A stretch of DNA of 7,259 nt from Acidobacteriota bacterium. Lineage in GTDB: Bacteria; Acidobacteriota; Vicinamibacteria; Vicinamibacterales; CAVVIG01. Under the pieces are notes generated by a model that worked only from the letters and a program-made list of their open reading frames with translations, made no database searches and was not told the DNA's origin. How positions within the stretch are numbered: the first letter of the stretch is position 1; each line of letters starts with the position of its first letter. Location: contig QHWK01000178.1 of NCBI GenBank assembly GCA_003223775.1, positions 8,362 through 15,620 on the forward strand, written 5' to 3'. Both the position numbers and the translations under genes were made by a program. This document shows, piece by piece, positions 1-6,071 of the stretch.

Positions 1-588
1 AGCCTCGTCGACGGGCTGCTGCCTCGCTACCGCGGTCGGCTGACGCGCGGCCGCGCCAGCTTTCGACCCGCGGAGATCGCCGGGCGCAGAACGAGCTGGC
101 GGAAAGACGACAGCCGCCTGCACGTCGACAGCTTTCCGGCGACGCCGTCAGGCGGACGGCGCATCCTGCGCGTGTTCACGAACGTCAACCCGCACGGCCG
201 CGCGCGCGCGTGGCGCATCGGCGACGGGTTCGAGGCGGTGGCGCGGCGCTTTGCGCCGCGGCTGCGCATGCCGATACCCGGCGCGGGACAGCTGCTCGCG
301 CTGCTGCGTGTGACGAAGTCGCCGCGCACGCCGTACGACGCGCTGATGCTGCAGCTGCACGATCGGATGAAACAAGACGATGCGTTTCAGCGAGAGTCGC
401 CGCAGACGGCGGTCGACTTCGCCGCCGGATCCACGTGGCTCGCGTTCACCGATCAGGTGAGCCACGCGGCGACGGCGGGGCAGTATCAGCTCGAACAGAC
501 GTTCCTGCTGCCGGTGGATGCGATGGCCGAACCCGATCGCTCGCCGCTGCGGATCCTCGAGCGGATCACCGCGCGCCGCCTCGTGTAG
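1..588 (+). CDS. kdoO: Kdo hydroxylase, 3' part (5' end outside window)
   Basis: Frame 1 is open from the first base to TAG at 586-588, giving the last 195 residues. The sequence resembles Fe(II)/2-oxoglutarate-dependent Kdo hydroxylases (KdoO), which hydroxylate the inner-core Kdo sugar of LPS to Ko at the inner membrane. Visible landmarks, counted from the first in-window residue: H41-V-D43 in 'RLHVDSFPA' and H155 in 'TDQVSHAA', which together form the HxD...H iron triad; 'RVFTNVNPHGR' at about 57-67; and a C-terminal 'LEQTFLLPVDAM' segment. The family is usually near 300 residues (from memory), so about 100 N-terminal residues are missing. The gene converges on the reductase gene at 736-1650 and is probably unrelated to the minus-strand operon. 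It implies an organism that makes Kdo-containing LPS. The family call is strong; the exact hydroxylation product is inferred. Confidence 0.85.
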   Translation, partial: SLVDGLLPRYRGRLTRGRASFRPAEIAGRRTSWRKDDSRLHVDSFPATPSGGRRILRVFTNVNPHGRARAWRIGDGFEAVARRFAPRLRMPIPGAGQLLALLRVTKSPRTPYDALMLQLHDRMKQDDAFQRESPQTAVDFAAGSTWLAFTDQVSHAATAGQYQLEQTFLLPVDAMAEPDRSPLRILERITARRLV

Positions 589-599
589 CGGTCCGCCGC

Positions 600-624
600 G
601 GCGACCCTGAAAGGGTCGCCCTAC
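600..624 (-). repeat. REP-like hairpin with GTAG base (single unit)
   Basis: Bases 600-608 (GGCGACCCT) pair perfectly with 612-620 (AGGGTCGCC) around the three-base loop GAA. CTAC follows at 621-624. Read on the minus strand this is GTAG followed by a 9-bp hairpin, the classic layout of REP elements mobilised or maintained by RAYT (TnpA-REP, Y1-type) transposases. It has the same architecture as the two units at 6002-6053, but its stem differs from theirs by paired substitutions. It lies between two convergent genes, where it could also slow transcription or protect 3' ends. No T-tract follows on either strand, so it is not a typical intrinsic terminator. Confidence 0.7.
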
Positions 625-678
625 CTAATCGCGAGACCTGGCCGCCTCGTCTGACTCCGCGACGCACCCGGGCCGCCT

Positions 679-732
679 GACCTGCCAGACCCGCCCGACC
701 TGCCAGACCCGCCCGGCCTGCCAGACCCGCCC
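679..732. repeat. 18-bp tandem repeat, three copies
   Basis: The unit GACCTGCCAGACCCGCCC occurs at 679-696 and 697-714, identical in both. A third copy at 715-732 differs only at its second base (G for A). Each unit is itself two 9-mers of pattern GACCYGCCM, so the array has an underlying 9-bp period. Only GGCCT of a fourth copy remains at 733-737, where it runs into the minus-strand stop codon (736-738) of the reductase gene. The array is therefore just downstream of that gene. It is too small to assign a function and probably arose by slippage. Confidence 0.9.
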
Positions 733-735
733 GGC

Positions 736-1650
736 CTACCCGTACGATTCGCGCTTGATCCGCGCGCTCGGGACGCCGAGCTCGCCGAGCTGCGCGACGA
801 CGCTCTCCAGGAACCGCGGCTCGGGCGTCGTGCCCGCCTGCTTCGCGGCGACGACGTCCCAGTGCGAGATGCCGGGGCCGCAGACGTAGACGCAGCAGGC
901 GTCGGGCTCGGGGATCGCCTCGCGCAGGAGCGGCAGGCCGATGCGCCCGGCGCGCACGTTCGGTCCAAACACGCTGGCGTCGGTCTCGCGCGTGAGCGTG
1001 TGAATCACCGTCAGCCGATCCGGATGCCGCGCAGCGAGGCTCGCGAGCTCGTCGCGGAAGATCACGTCGCCCCACCCCTTGTTCGAGTAGACGAGCGTGT
1101 GCCGCAGCGCGGGATGCTCGGCGAGCGCGAACTTCAGCATCGAGAAGTTCGGCACGCTGCCCGAGCCGGCGCAGACGTGGACGACGTGGTTCGTGCGCGC
1201 GGTGATGTCGGGCGCCAGCGTGTACGGCCCGGTGAAGCCGGTGACGACGAGCCGCATGCCGCGCGTCGTCCGCTTCACGAGCAGCGGCGAGAGCAGCGGC
1301 GGATACTTCGTCGCGCCCGAGAGGTAGCGCTCCTCCTTCACCGTGACGGCGAGATAGCGCTCGTGCGGCGCCGAGCTCATCGAGTAGGCGCGCGGCGGCT
1401 CGCGGCGGCCCTTCAAATCCTCGAGGAACGCCGTGAAGCGCTCGAGCGCGGCGAACTGGTGCGGATCGATCGTCAGAAAGTGGCCGGCGGCGTAGTCGAG
1501 CCGGTCGTTGCCGGTGAAGAAGACGAGCGTCGCGGTGTCCGGCGTCTCGACGATGACGTCGGCGACCATCACCTCGAGCTCCTTGATCCGCCGCGGCGCG
1601 GCGCTCGCCGCGGGCGCCCGCGGAACCGCCGCCGCGGCGTCGGAGCTCAT
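736..1650 (-). CDS. FNR-like FAD/NAD(P)H oxidoreductase without [2Fe-2S] domain
   Basis: 304 residues from ATG (1650-1648) to TAG. It belongs to the ferredoxin-NADP+ reductase-like flavoproteins, which pass electrons between NAD(P)H and a partner through FAD. An Ala-rich leader covers residues 1-20 and an FAD-binding barrel about 21-145. R87-A-Y-S90 is the RxYS flavin motif, and 'GFTGPY' sits at 138-143. The nucleotide-binding half starts near C160 ('CAGSGSVPNFSMLK') and carries the C257-G-P-G motif near the end. The segment 'HQFAALERFTAFLEDLKGRREPP' (about 64-86) lies just before RAYS and looks like an insert compared with short FNRs. The protein ends in 'IKRESYG', about where PaaE-type reductases continue into a plant-type ferredoxin domain, and nothing downstream encodes one. 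The start was chosen because conserved sequence begins at about residue 21; the upstream extension is Arg/Ser-rich and would overlap the transporter gene. It is the last gene of the operon, 10 nt after the transporter stop. The electron partner is unknown. Confidence 0.8.
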   Translation of the reverse strand: MSSDAAAAVPRAPAASAAPRRIKELEVMVADVIVETPDTATLVFFTGNDRLDYAAGHFLTIDPHQFAALERFTAFLEDLKGRREPPRAYSMSSAPHERYLAVTVKEERYLSGATKYPPLLSPLLVKRTTRGMRLVVTGFTGPYTLAPDITARTNHVVHVCAGSGSVPNFSMLKFALAEHPALRHTLVYSNKGWGDVIFRDELASLAARHPDRLTVIHTLTRETDASVFGPNVRAGRIGLPLLREAIPEPDACCVYVCGPGISHWDVVAAKQAGTTPEPRFLESVVAQLGELGVPSARIKRESYG

Positions 1651-1660
1651 GTCGCGGCGC

Positions 1661-2896
1661 TCACGACACCGGCGCCGCCGGCGACAGCGCCGCCGCGGCC
1701 TGCGGCGCCTCCTCTTCGCTGCGGAAGAACAGCGCGAAGAGCACGAGGACGACGAGCGCGCCCGCGGCGGGCACGAGCCAGATGCTGTGCCAGTCGTGGC
1801 CGCCGCTCGGCAGCGCAAACATGTCGACGACCTTGCCCGACGCCCACGAGCCGATGAACATGCCGACGCCGAGCGTCACGAACGCGATGAACCCCTGCGC
1901 CGCCGCGCGCAGGTCGATCGGCGCCTTGCGATCGACGTAGATCTGCCCGGTGACGAAGAAGAAGTCGTAGCAGACGCCGTGCAGCAGGATGCCGGCGTAG
2001 AGCATCCAGACGAGATCGGCGTGCGTCCCGAACGCGAAGAACGCGTAGCGCGTTGCCCACGCCGCCATGCCGACCAGGAGCATCCACTTCACGCCGAGCC
2101 GCAGAAAGAACCACGGCATCACGAGCATGAAGAAGATCTCCGACATCTGGCCGAGCGTCATCTTGCTCGCGGCGTTCGAGACGTTCAGCTCGTTGAGGAA
2201 CAGGTTCGCGAACGCGTAGTAGAACTGCAGCGGGATGCAGACGAGAAACGATCCGACGACGAAGATGGCGAACGATCGCTCGCCGAGCAGCTTCAGCGCG
2301 TCGAGGCCGAGGATGCTGCCGACCGTCGCGCGCTCGCCCGCCTTCGGGATCGGCGGCGTGTGCGGCAGCGCGAGGCAGAACACGCCGAGCAGGATCGAAC
2401 CGGCCGCGCCGATCTGCAGCGGGCGCGCCGTCGCCTCGAGGCCGAGCGTGCCGATGAAGAGGCCGGCGACGATCCAGCCGATCGTGCCGAGCACGCGGAT
2501 CGGCGGGAACTCGCGCCCCGGATCGGCCATCTGGCGGAACGAGAGCGAGTTGCTGAGCGCGAGCGTCGGCATGTAGCAGAGTGTGTAGACGAGCAGCACG
2601 GCGTAGAAGGGACCGAACGTCGTCTGCGTCGACGCGATGAAGAGGACGACGCCCCCGGCCACGTGCAGCAGCGCGAGGATCTTCTCAGTGGCCATGAACC
2701 GATCGGCGACCATGCCGACGAAGAACGGCGAGATGATCGCCGCAACCGCCGTCGTTCCGGCCGCGAGGCCGATCTGCTCGCCGGAGAAGTGCAGCGTCGA
2801 GCCCAGCCACGTGCCCATCGTCACGTACCACGCGCCCCACACGAAGTACTGCAGGAACATCAGCGTCGACAGCCTGGCGCGGATCGATGGGGTCAT
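1661..2896 (-). CDS. MFS transporter, NupG-type nucleoside:H+ symporter family
   Basis: 411 residues, hydrophobic throughout, with about 12 predicted membrane segments. It matches E. coli NupG/XapB-type permeases (Nuc_H_symport family) at several remembered signature sites: 'FLQYFVWGAWYVTMGTWL' in helix 1 (14-31), 'YMPTLALSNSLSF' (108-120), 'FPPIRVLGTIGWI' (130-142), 'LPHTPPIPKAG' (177-187), 'LGLDALKLL' (197-204) and 'RAAAQGFIAF' (330-339). The family imports nucleosides with protons. In sugar-catabolic clusters of this kind the cargo may instead be a sugar, cyclitol or glycoside, which is an inference from context. ATG at 2896-2894 lies 5 nt after the stop of the preceding TIM-barrel gene. 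No strong Shine-Dalgarno is visible, so translation may depend on coupling. An in-frame GTG five codons upstream overlaps the previous gene and is a less likely start. The C-terminus is a short Ala-rich cytoplasmic tail. Confidence 0.88.
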   Translation of the reverse strand: MTPSIRARLSTLMFLQYFVWGAWYVTMGTWLGSTLHFSGEQIGLAAGTTAVAAIISPFFVGMVADRFMATEKILALLHVAGGVVLFIASTQTTFGPFYAVLLVYTLCYMPTLALSNSLSFRQMADPGREFPPIRVLGTIGWIVAGLFIGTLGLEATARPLQIGAAGSILLGVFCLALPHTPPIPKAGERATVGSILGLDALKLLGERSFAIFVVGSFLVCIPLQFYYAFANLFLNELNVSNAASKMTLGQMSEIFFMLVMPWFFLRLGVKWMLLVGMAAWATRYAFFAFGTHADLVWMLYAGILLHGVCYDFFFVTGQIYVDRKAPIDLRAAAQGFIAFVTLGVGMFIGSWASGKVVDMFALPSGGHDWHSIWLVPAAGALVVLVLFALFFRSEEEAPQAAAALSPAAPVS

Positions 2897-2901
2897 GGGA
2901 A

Positions 2902-3867
2902 TCAGGTCCACCACGCTTTGACCGGGGGTTCGGTCAGCACGACGCGCGCGAGGAGATCGACGGCGGCGCGCAGCCCTTCGTCGACCGACGCCAGCGCGTC
3001 TTCGTGCTCGATGCTGACCACGTAGTCGTACCCAGCAAGGCGCAGCGCGCTGACGATGCGCTTCCACTCGAGCTCGTCGTGGCCCCAGCCGACGCTGCGG
3101 AACAGCCACGAGCGCTCGGGCATGCGCGCGTAGGTTTTCGTGTCGAGCACGCCGTTGACGGCGACGTTCTGCAGGTCGAGCGCCACGTCCTTCGCGTGCA
3201 CGTGGAAAATCGAGTCGCCGAGCGCGCGGATCGCCGCCGGCACGTCGACGCCCTGCCAGAACAGATGGCTCGGATCGAAGTTGACGCCGACCGTCGGGCC
3301 GACCGCCGCGCGCAGGCGAAGCGCGCTCTCGACGTTGTAGACGATGAAGCCGGGATGCGCCTCGAGCGCGACCTTCACGCCGTGCTCGCCCGCGAAGCGC
3401 GCCGCGCCGCACCAGTACGGGATCGCCTTCTTCTCCCACTGCCACTCGAGGACGTCGAGAAACTCCGGCGGCCACGCGCACGTCACCCAGTTGGGGTACG
3501 TGGCCGCGTCGGAATCGCCGGGACATCCCGAGAAGGTGACCACCACCGGCACCTCGAGCATTTCCGCGAGGCGCACCGACTTGCGGAACTGATCGTCGTA
3601 CGCCTTCGCCGTCGCGCGATCGGGATGGAGCGGGTTGCCGTGGCACGACAGCGCGCTGATGGTGAGCCCCGCATCGGCGAGCATCTTCCGGTAATCGGCC
3701 GCGCGCGCCTTGTCCGCGAGCAGCGCGTCCACCTCGATGTGATCGCTCCCCGGCCACCCGCCGGTGCCGATCTCGATCGCTTCAACGTGCTTCAACGCGC
3801 GGACCTTCGCGAGCATCTCGCTCACGCCGAGCCCGCCGAAGACCGGCGTAAACACACCAAGCTTCAT
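2902..3867 (-). CDS. Sugar phosphate isomerase/epimerase-like TIM barrel (cytoplasmic)
   Basis: 321 residues with no signal peptide ('MKLGVFTPVFGG' starts directly at strand 1). It is a xylose-isomerase-like TIM barrel (AP endonuclease family 2 fold, as in IolE/IolI). Likely divalent-metal ligands, in order: E169 in 'ALEAHPGF', D198 with H201 in 'NFDPSHLFWQG', H222/H224 in 'FHVHAKD', and E287 in 'SIEHED'. H76 in 'SCHGNPLHP' may contact the substrate. Enzymes of this fold isomerise, epimerise or dehydrate sugars and cyclitols, and some cleave 3-keto-glycosides; the substrate is not predictable here. The Trp-rich stretch 'WVTCAWPPEFLDVLEWQWEKKAIPYW' (127-152) is characteristic of a subgroup often found with Gfo/Idh/MocA enzymes. 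The start ATG overlaps the stop of the dehydrogenase gene as ATGA (3867-3864), so the two are probably translationally coupled and work together. Confidence 0.85.
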   Translation of the reverse strand: MKLGVFTPVFGGLGVSEMLAKVRALKHVEAIEIGTGGWPGSDHIEVDALLADKARAADYRKMLADAGLTISALSCHGNPLHPDRATAKAYDDQFRKSVRLAEMLEVPVVVTFSGCPGDSDAATYPNWVTCAWPPEFLDVLEWQWEKKAIPYWCGAARFAGEHGVKVALEAHPGFIVYNVESALRLRAAVGPTVGVNFDPSHLFWQGVDVPAAIRALGDSIFHVHAKDVALDLQNVAVNGVLDTKTYARMPERSWLFRSVGWGHDELEWKRIVSALRLAGYDYVVSIEHEDALASVDEGLRAAVDLLARVVLTEPPVKAWWT

Positions 3868-5042
3868 CGTACCGTCGCTTCCTCGCCGACGCGCGTCCAG
3901 ACCGCCCCGCGGCGGTGGCTCTCGAGCACGGCGTCCACCACGCAGGCTGAATGATACCCGTCCTCGAAGCTGGCGAACGCCGGCGGCCGGTGGTCTGACA
4001 TCTGACGCCCCTCGGCGATGAAGCCGTAGACGTCGCGCATGACGTTGCAGAAGGCGTCGGCCCACGCTTCCTGATGGCCGCCCGGCAGGTGCGCATAGCG
4101 CCGCGCCGCCGGCACCAGCAGCGACGGATCCTTGGGCAGGACGGCGTTTGGCCCGTCGCGCCGGCCGATCCAAAGGTCGTTCTGCCGCTCCTGATCCCAG
4201 CGCAGCGAGCCGGTGCGGCCGCTCGCCTCGAACCAGAGACCGTTCTTGTGTCCCGCGCAGACCTGCCCGACCGACACGCTGCCCTTCGCGCCGCCGTCGA
4301 ACCGCAGCAGGATGGTCGCCAGATCCTCGCTCTCTATCGCCACCGGCTGGCGCTCTTCGTCGCCGCCGCGCGAGAACGCCTCGGTGGATGCCGCCGGCTT
4401 GAGACGCGTGCCGATCACGGTCGTCAGATCGGCGAGCACCTCGACGATCCGCTGCCCGACGACGTGCTGCACGAGATCGCACCAGTGCGACCCGATGTCG
4501 CCGACGGCGGAGCTCGCGCCGCCCTTCTCCGGCTCGAGCCGCCACGAGAAATCGGTGGGCTGCAGCAGCCAGTCCTGCAGATACGCGCCGTGCACGAAGT
4601 GGACGTGGCCGATGTCGCCGGCGGCGATCATCTCGCGCGCCTGCTGCACGAGAGGGTTGCCGCGGTAGTTGAACGTCACGGCGTGCACGACGCGCGCCTC
4701 GTTTGCGGCGTCGAGCAGCAGCCGCGCGTCGGCGGGCGTCACCGCGAGCGGCTTGTCCGAGATCACGTGCTTGCGCGCGGCGAGCGCCGCGCGGACGACC
4801 GGCACGTGCAGGTAGTTCGGCGTCGTGTTGTGGACGACGTGGACGTCGGGATCGGCGACGAGCGCCTGGTAGCTCCCGTAGGCCTTCGGCACGCCGAGCG
4901 CTTCCGCCTTCTTCCGCGCCGACGCGTCGCTCGACGCCGCGATCGCGACGACGTCCACGTAGCCGAGGCGCCGCACCGCGTCGATGTGGTGCGCGCCGAC
5001 GAACCCGGGGCCGACCAGGCCCATGCCGATGCGGCGCGTCAC
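3864..5042 (-). CDS. Gfo/Idh/MocA family NAD(P)-dependent oxidoreductase
   Basis: 392 residues from a GTG start, typical family length. The N-terminal Rossmann fold shows G11-P-G13-F-V-G16 in 'GLVGPGFVGAHH' and 'HNTTPNYLH' at 71-79. The catalytic-lysine motif is D96-K97-P98, where many members have EKP. The C-terminal half carries 'VGDIGSHWCDL' with the conserved H186. No signal peptide is present, so the enzyme should be cytoplasmic. The family oxidises or reduces a ring hydroxyl of sugars, inositols or glycosides with NAD(P). In this operon it probably supplies or consumes a keto-sugar for the coupled TIM-barrel enzyme encoded next, whose ATG overlaps this gene's TGA. The GTG start is supported by GGGAGG six bases upstream. 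The first in-frame ATG is codon 7, inside the Rossmann strand, and would damage the fold. Confidence 0.9.
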   Translation of the reverse strand: MTRRIGMGLVGPGFVGAHHIDAVRRLGYVDVVAIAASSDASARKKAEALGVPKAYGSYQALVADPDVHVVHNTTPNYLHVPVVRAALAARKHVISDKPLAVTPADARLLLDAANEARVVHAVTFNYRGNPLVQQAREMIAAGDIGHVHFVHGAYLQDWLLQPTDFSWRLEPEKGGASSAVGDIGSHWCDLVQHVVGQRIVEVLADLTTVIGTRLKPAASTEAFSRGGDEERQPVAIESEDLATILLRFDGGAKGSVSVGQVCAGHKNGLWFEASGRTGSLRWDQERQNDLWIGRRDGPNAVLPKDPSLLVPAARRYAHLPGGHQEAWADAFCNVMRDVYGFIAEGRQMSDHRPPAFASFEDGYHSACVVDAVLESHRRGAVWTRVGEEATVR

Positions 5043-5048
5043 GACCGG

Positions 5049-5054
5049 CCTCCC
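5049..5054 (-). promoter_or_regulatory. Shine-Dalgarno GGGAGG fixing the GTG start of the Gfo/Idh/MocA gene
   Basis: Read on the minus strand, the 13-nt junction runs from the TGA of the Tat-exported TIM-barrel gene (5058-5056), through C, to GGGAGG, then the six-base spacer CCGGTC, then GTG at 5042-5040. It is the strongest ribosome-binding site in the window and supports the GTG start over an internal ATG. Confidence 0.75.
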
Positions 5055-5055
5055 G

Positions 5056-5982
5056 TCACGCCAGCGCCGCCTTCGCGAACGCCATGCACTTCTTCACTTC
5101 CTCGACCGGCGAGCCGGCGCCGCGATACTCGTACTCGACGTAGGCGCGAATCGGCCACTTCTCCTTCTTCAGGAGCTGCAGCGCCTCGCGAATCGGCGTG
5201 TCGCCCTGCCCCCACGGCACGTTGTCGCCCTGGTTCTTCTTGCGGTCCTTGAGGTGCAGGTTCGTGATGTCGGCGTGGTGCTGCCGGATGTAGTCGAGCG
5301 CGTCGAAGTTGGCCGCGGTGAAGTGGCCGATGTCGAGGTTCACCTTGAACAGCTTCGACAGCTTCATCGCGGCGGCGAAGCTGTCGGGCGTCGAGAACTC
5401 GTTCGGGTCGTCGATGTTCGAATGCCCGTGCATCGCGACGGCCATCCGGTGCTTCTCGGCGAGCGGCGCGATCCGCTTCGCGACGTCGAGCGTCGTCGAC
5501 GCCGTGATGATCTCGGCGCCGAGCGCCCTGGCCATCTCGAAGCCGCGATCGATCTCGGCTTCGGTGAAGCTCGGGTTCGGGCTGTAGTTGTACGCGTAGA
5601 TCGTGATGCCCGCGGCGTCGAACTTCTTCTTCACGTCGCGGAAGTGATCGAGCGGCGTCTCGAGGCGCCACTTGCGGAGATCCTCCCGCGCCTTCACCGC
5701 CTGCGGCGACGGCGGATCGCCCCGCCGGCCGCGTGCGCCGGCGTTGAACTGCGGCTCCACCTGCGGCGCGAACAGCTCCACTTCGCCGATGCCGCAGTCC
5801 ACGCACGCCTTGATCACCGGATCGATCGCGTCGCCGCCCGGCGTCCGCGGCAGCTCGCGGAAGCTGTAGGTCTGCGCGCCGAGCCGCACGCCGTTGACGA
5901 TGGGATTGATCGCCGCGCCGGCGATGCGCGGCAGCGCGAGCCCGGCGAACGCCATCTTTCCGAATTCGCGTCGTGTGTACAT
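5056..5982 (-). CDS. Tat-exported sugar isomerase/epimerase-like TIM barrel
   Basis: 308 residues. The N-terminus 'MYTRREFGKMAFAGLALPRIAGAA' is a twin-arginine signal (RREFGK, short hydrophobic stretch, Ala-rich cleavage region near residues 22-24), so a folded, probably metal-loaded enzyme should be exported to the periplasm. The mature part is a xylose-isomerase-like TIM barrel beginning at 'RLGAQTYSFRELP' (33-45). Likely metal-site residues are H185/H187 in 'AMHGHSN', D217 and H220 in 'NLDIGHF', H243 in 'NLHLKDR' and E283 in 'YVEYEY'; a His appears where the cytoplasmic paralogue has E169. A basic, Pro-rich linker (about 81-93) looks like a surface loop. ATG at 5982-5980 has GAGG (5991-5988) five bases upstream. 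It is the first gene of the operon, and its substrate is unknown. Homologues with Tat signals are common in Acidobacteriota, Planctomycetes and Verrucomicrobia (general knowledge). Confidence 0.87.
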   Translation of the reverse strand: MYTRREFGKMAFAGLALPRIAGAAINPIVNGVRLGAQTYSFRELPRTPGGDAIDPVIKACVDCGIGEVELFAPQVEPQFNAGARGRRGDPPSPQAVKAREDLRKWRLETPLDHFRDVKKKFDAAGITIYAYNYSPNPSFTEAEIDRGFEMARALGAEIITASTTLDVAKRIAPLAEKHRMAVAMHGHSNIDDPNEFSTPDSFAAAMKLSKLFKVNLDIGHFTAANFDALDYIRQHHADITNLHLKDRKKNQGDNVPWGQGDTPIREALQLLKKEKWPIRAYVEYEYRGAGSPVEEVKKCMAFAKAALA

Positions 5983-5987
5983 ATCGG

Positions 5988-5994
5988 CCTCACC
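5988..5994 (-). promoter_or_regulatory. Ribosome-binding site GGTGAGG of the Tat-exported TIM-barrel gene
   Basis: On the minus strand GGTGAGG (5994-5988) precedes ATG at 5982 with the five-base spacer CCGAT. It supports the start that gives a complete twin-arginine signal peptide. The BIME-like hairpins at 6001-6054 lie immediately upstream, so they would form in the 5' leader if transcription begins beyond them. Confidence 0.6.
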
Positions 5995-6000
5995 AATCCT

Positions 6001-6054
6001 TGTAGGGCGGCCCTTTCAGGGCCGCCAAGGCGAGGCTGAAAGCCTCGCCCTACA
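6001..6054. repeat. BIME-like pair of inverted REP hairpins
   Basis: There are two perfect 9-bp hairpins in opposite orientation. The first is 6006-6014 with 6018-6026 (loop TTC), preceded by GTAG at 6002-6005. The second is 6029-6037 with 6041-6049 (loop GAA), followed by CTAC at 6050-6053. The outer ends TGTAGGGCG (6001-6009) and CGCCCTACA (6046-6054) are also exact reverse complements, so the whole 54 bp can fold as one cruciform or long stem. This is the layout of a bacterial interspersed mosaic element built from a REP and an inverted REP. A related single unit lies at 600-624. Position: between the PQQ dehydrogenase stop (6072) and the start of the sugar operon (5982), where it could attenuate read-through or stabilise the upstream transcript. 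No RAYT gene is present in the window. Confidence 0.8.
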
Positions 6055-6071
6055 TCGGCGTTGAACAACGA

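Larger units (their letters stand above)
736..5982 (-). other. Predicted five-gene sugar/glycoside operon
   Basis: All five genes run on the minus strand with junctions of +13, -4, +5 and +10 nt, leaving no room for internal promoters. Order: Tat-exported TIM barrel, Gfo/Idh/MocA dehydrogenase, cytoplasmic TIM barrel, NupG-type permease, FNR-like flavoprotein. I saw no clear -35/-10 pair in 5983-6071; transcription could begin there or come from the PQQ gene. Co-expression is well supported by spacing; a common pathway is an inference. Confidence 0.75.

Noticed and set aside
600..620. Hairpin as an intrinsic (Rho-independent) terminator
   Set aside because: The stem is strong, but no run of T follows on either strand; the REP-like explanation fits the GTAG base and its relatives better.
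566..1075. Minus-strand open frame with Gly-Arg-Ala-Gly-Leu-Ala repeats
   Set aside because: The repeat comes from translating the 18-bp tandem array, and the rest is a shadow of the reductase gene.
1651..1818. Upstream extension of the reductase to a 360-residue protein
   Set aside because: The extra 56 residues are Arg/Ser-rich low-complexity sequence overlapping the transporter gene in another frame; conserved sequence begins only after the ATG at 1650.
2897..3757. N-terminal extension of the transporter (698 residues)
   Set aside because: The extension is out-of-frame reading of the TIM-barrel gene, Arg-rich without motifs; the NupG-like helix 1 begins just after ATG at 2896.
3868..4545. 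N-terminal extension of the cytoplasmic TIM barrel (547 residues)
   Set aside because: It overlaps the dehydrogenase gene in a different frame and reads as Arg-rich noise; the barrel starts at MKLGVF.
862..6039. Long plus-strand open frames (e.g. 862-1857, 1508-3025, 2887-3954, 4074-5252, 4984-6039)
   Set aside because: They lie opposite well-recognised minus-strand genes, and their products are Arg/Ala/Glu/Asp-rich with no domain signature. This is the expected shadow of GC-rich third positions.
6059..6070. Short palindrome CGTTG-AA-CAACG as an operator
   Set aside because: Five-base arms only, a single copy, and it lies just downstream of the PQQ gene's stop with no recognisable promoter or regulator nearby.
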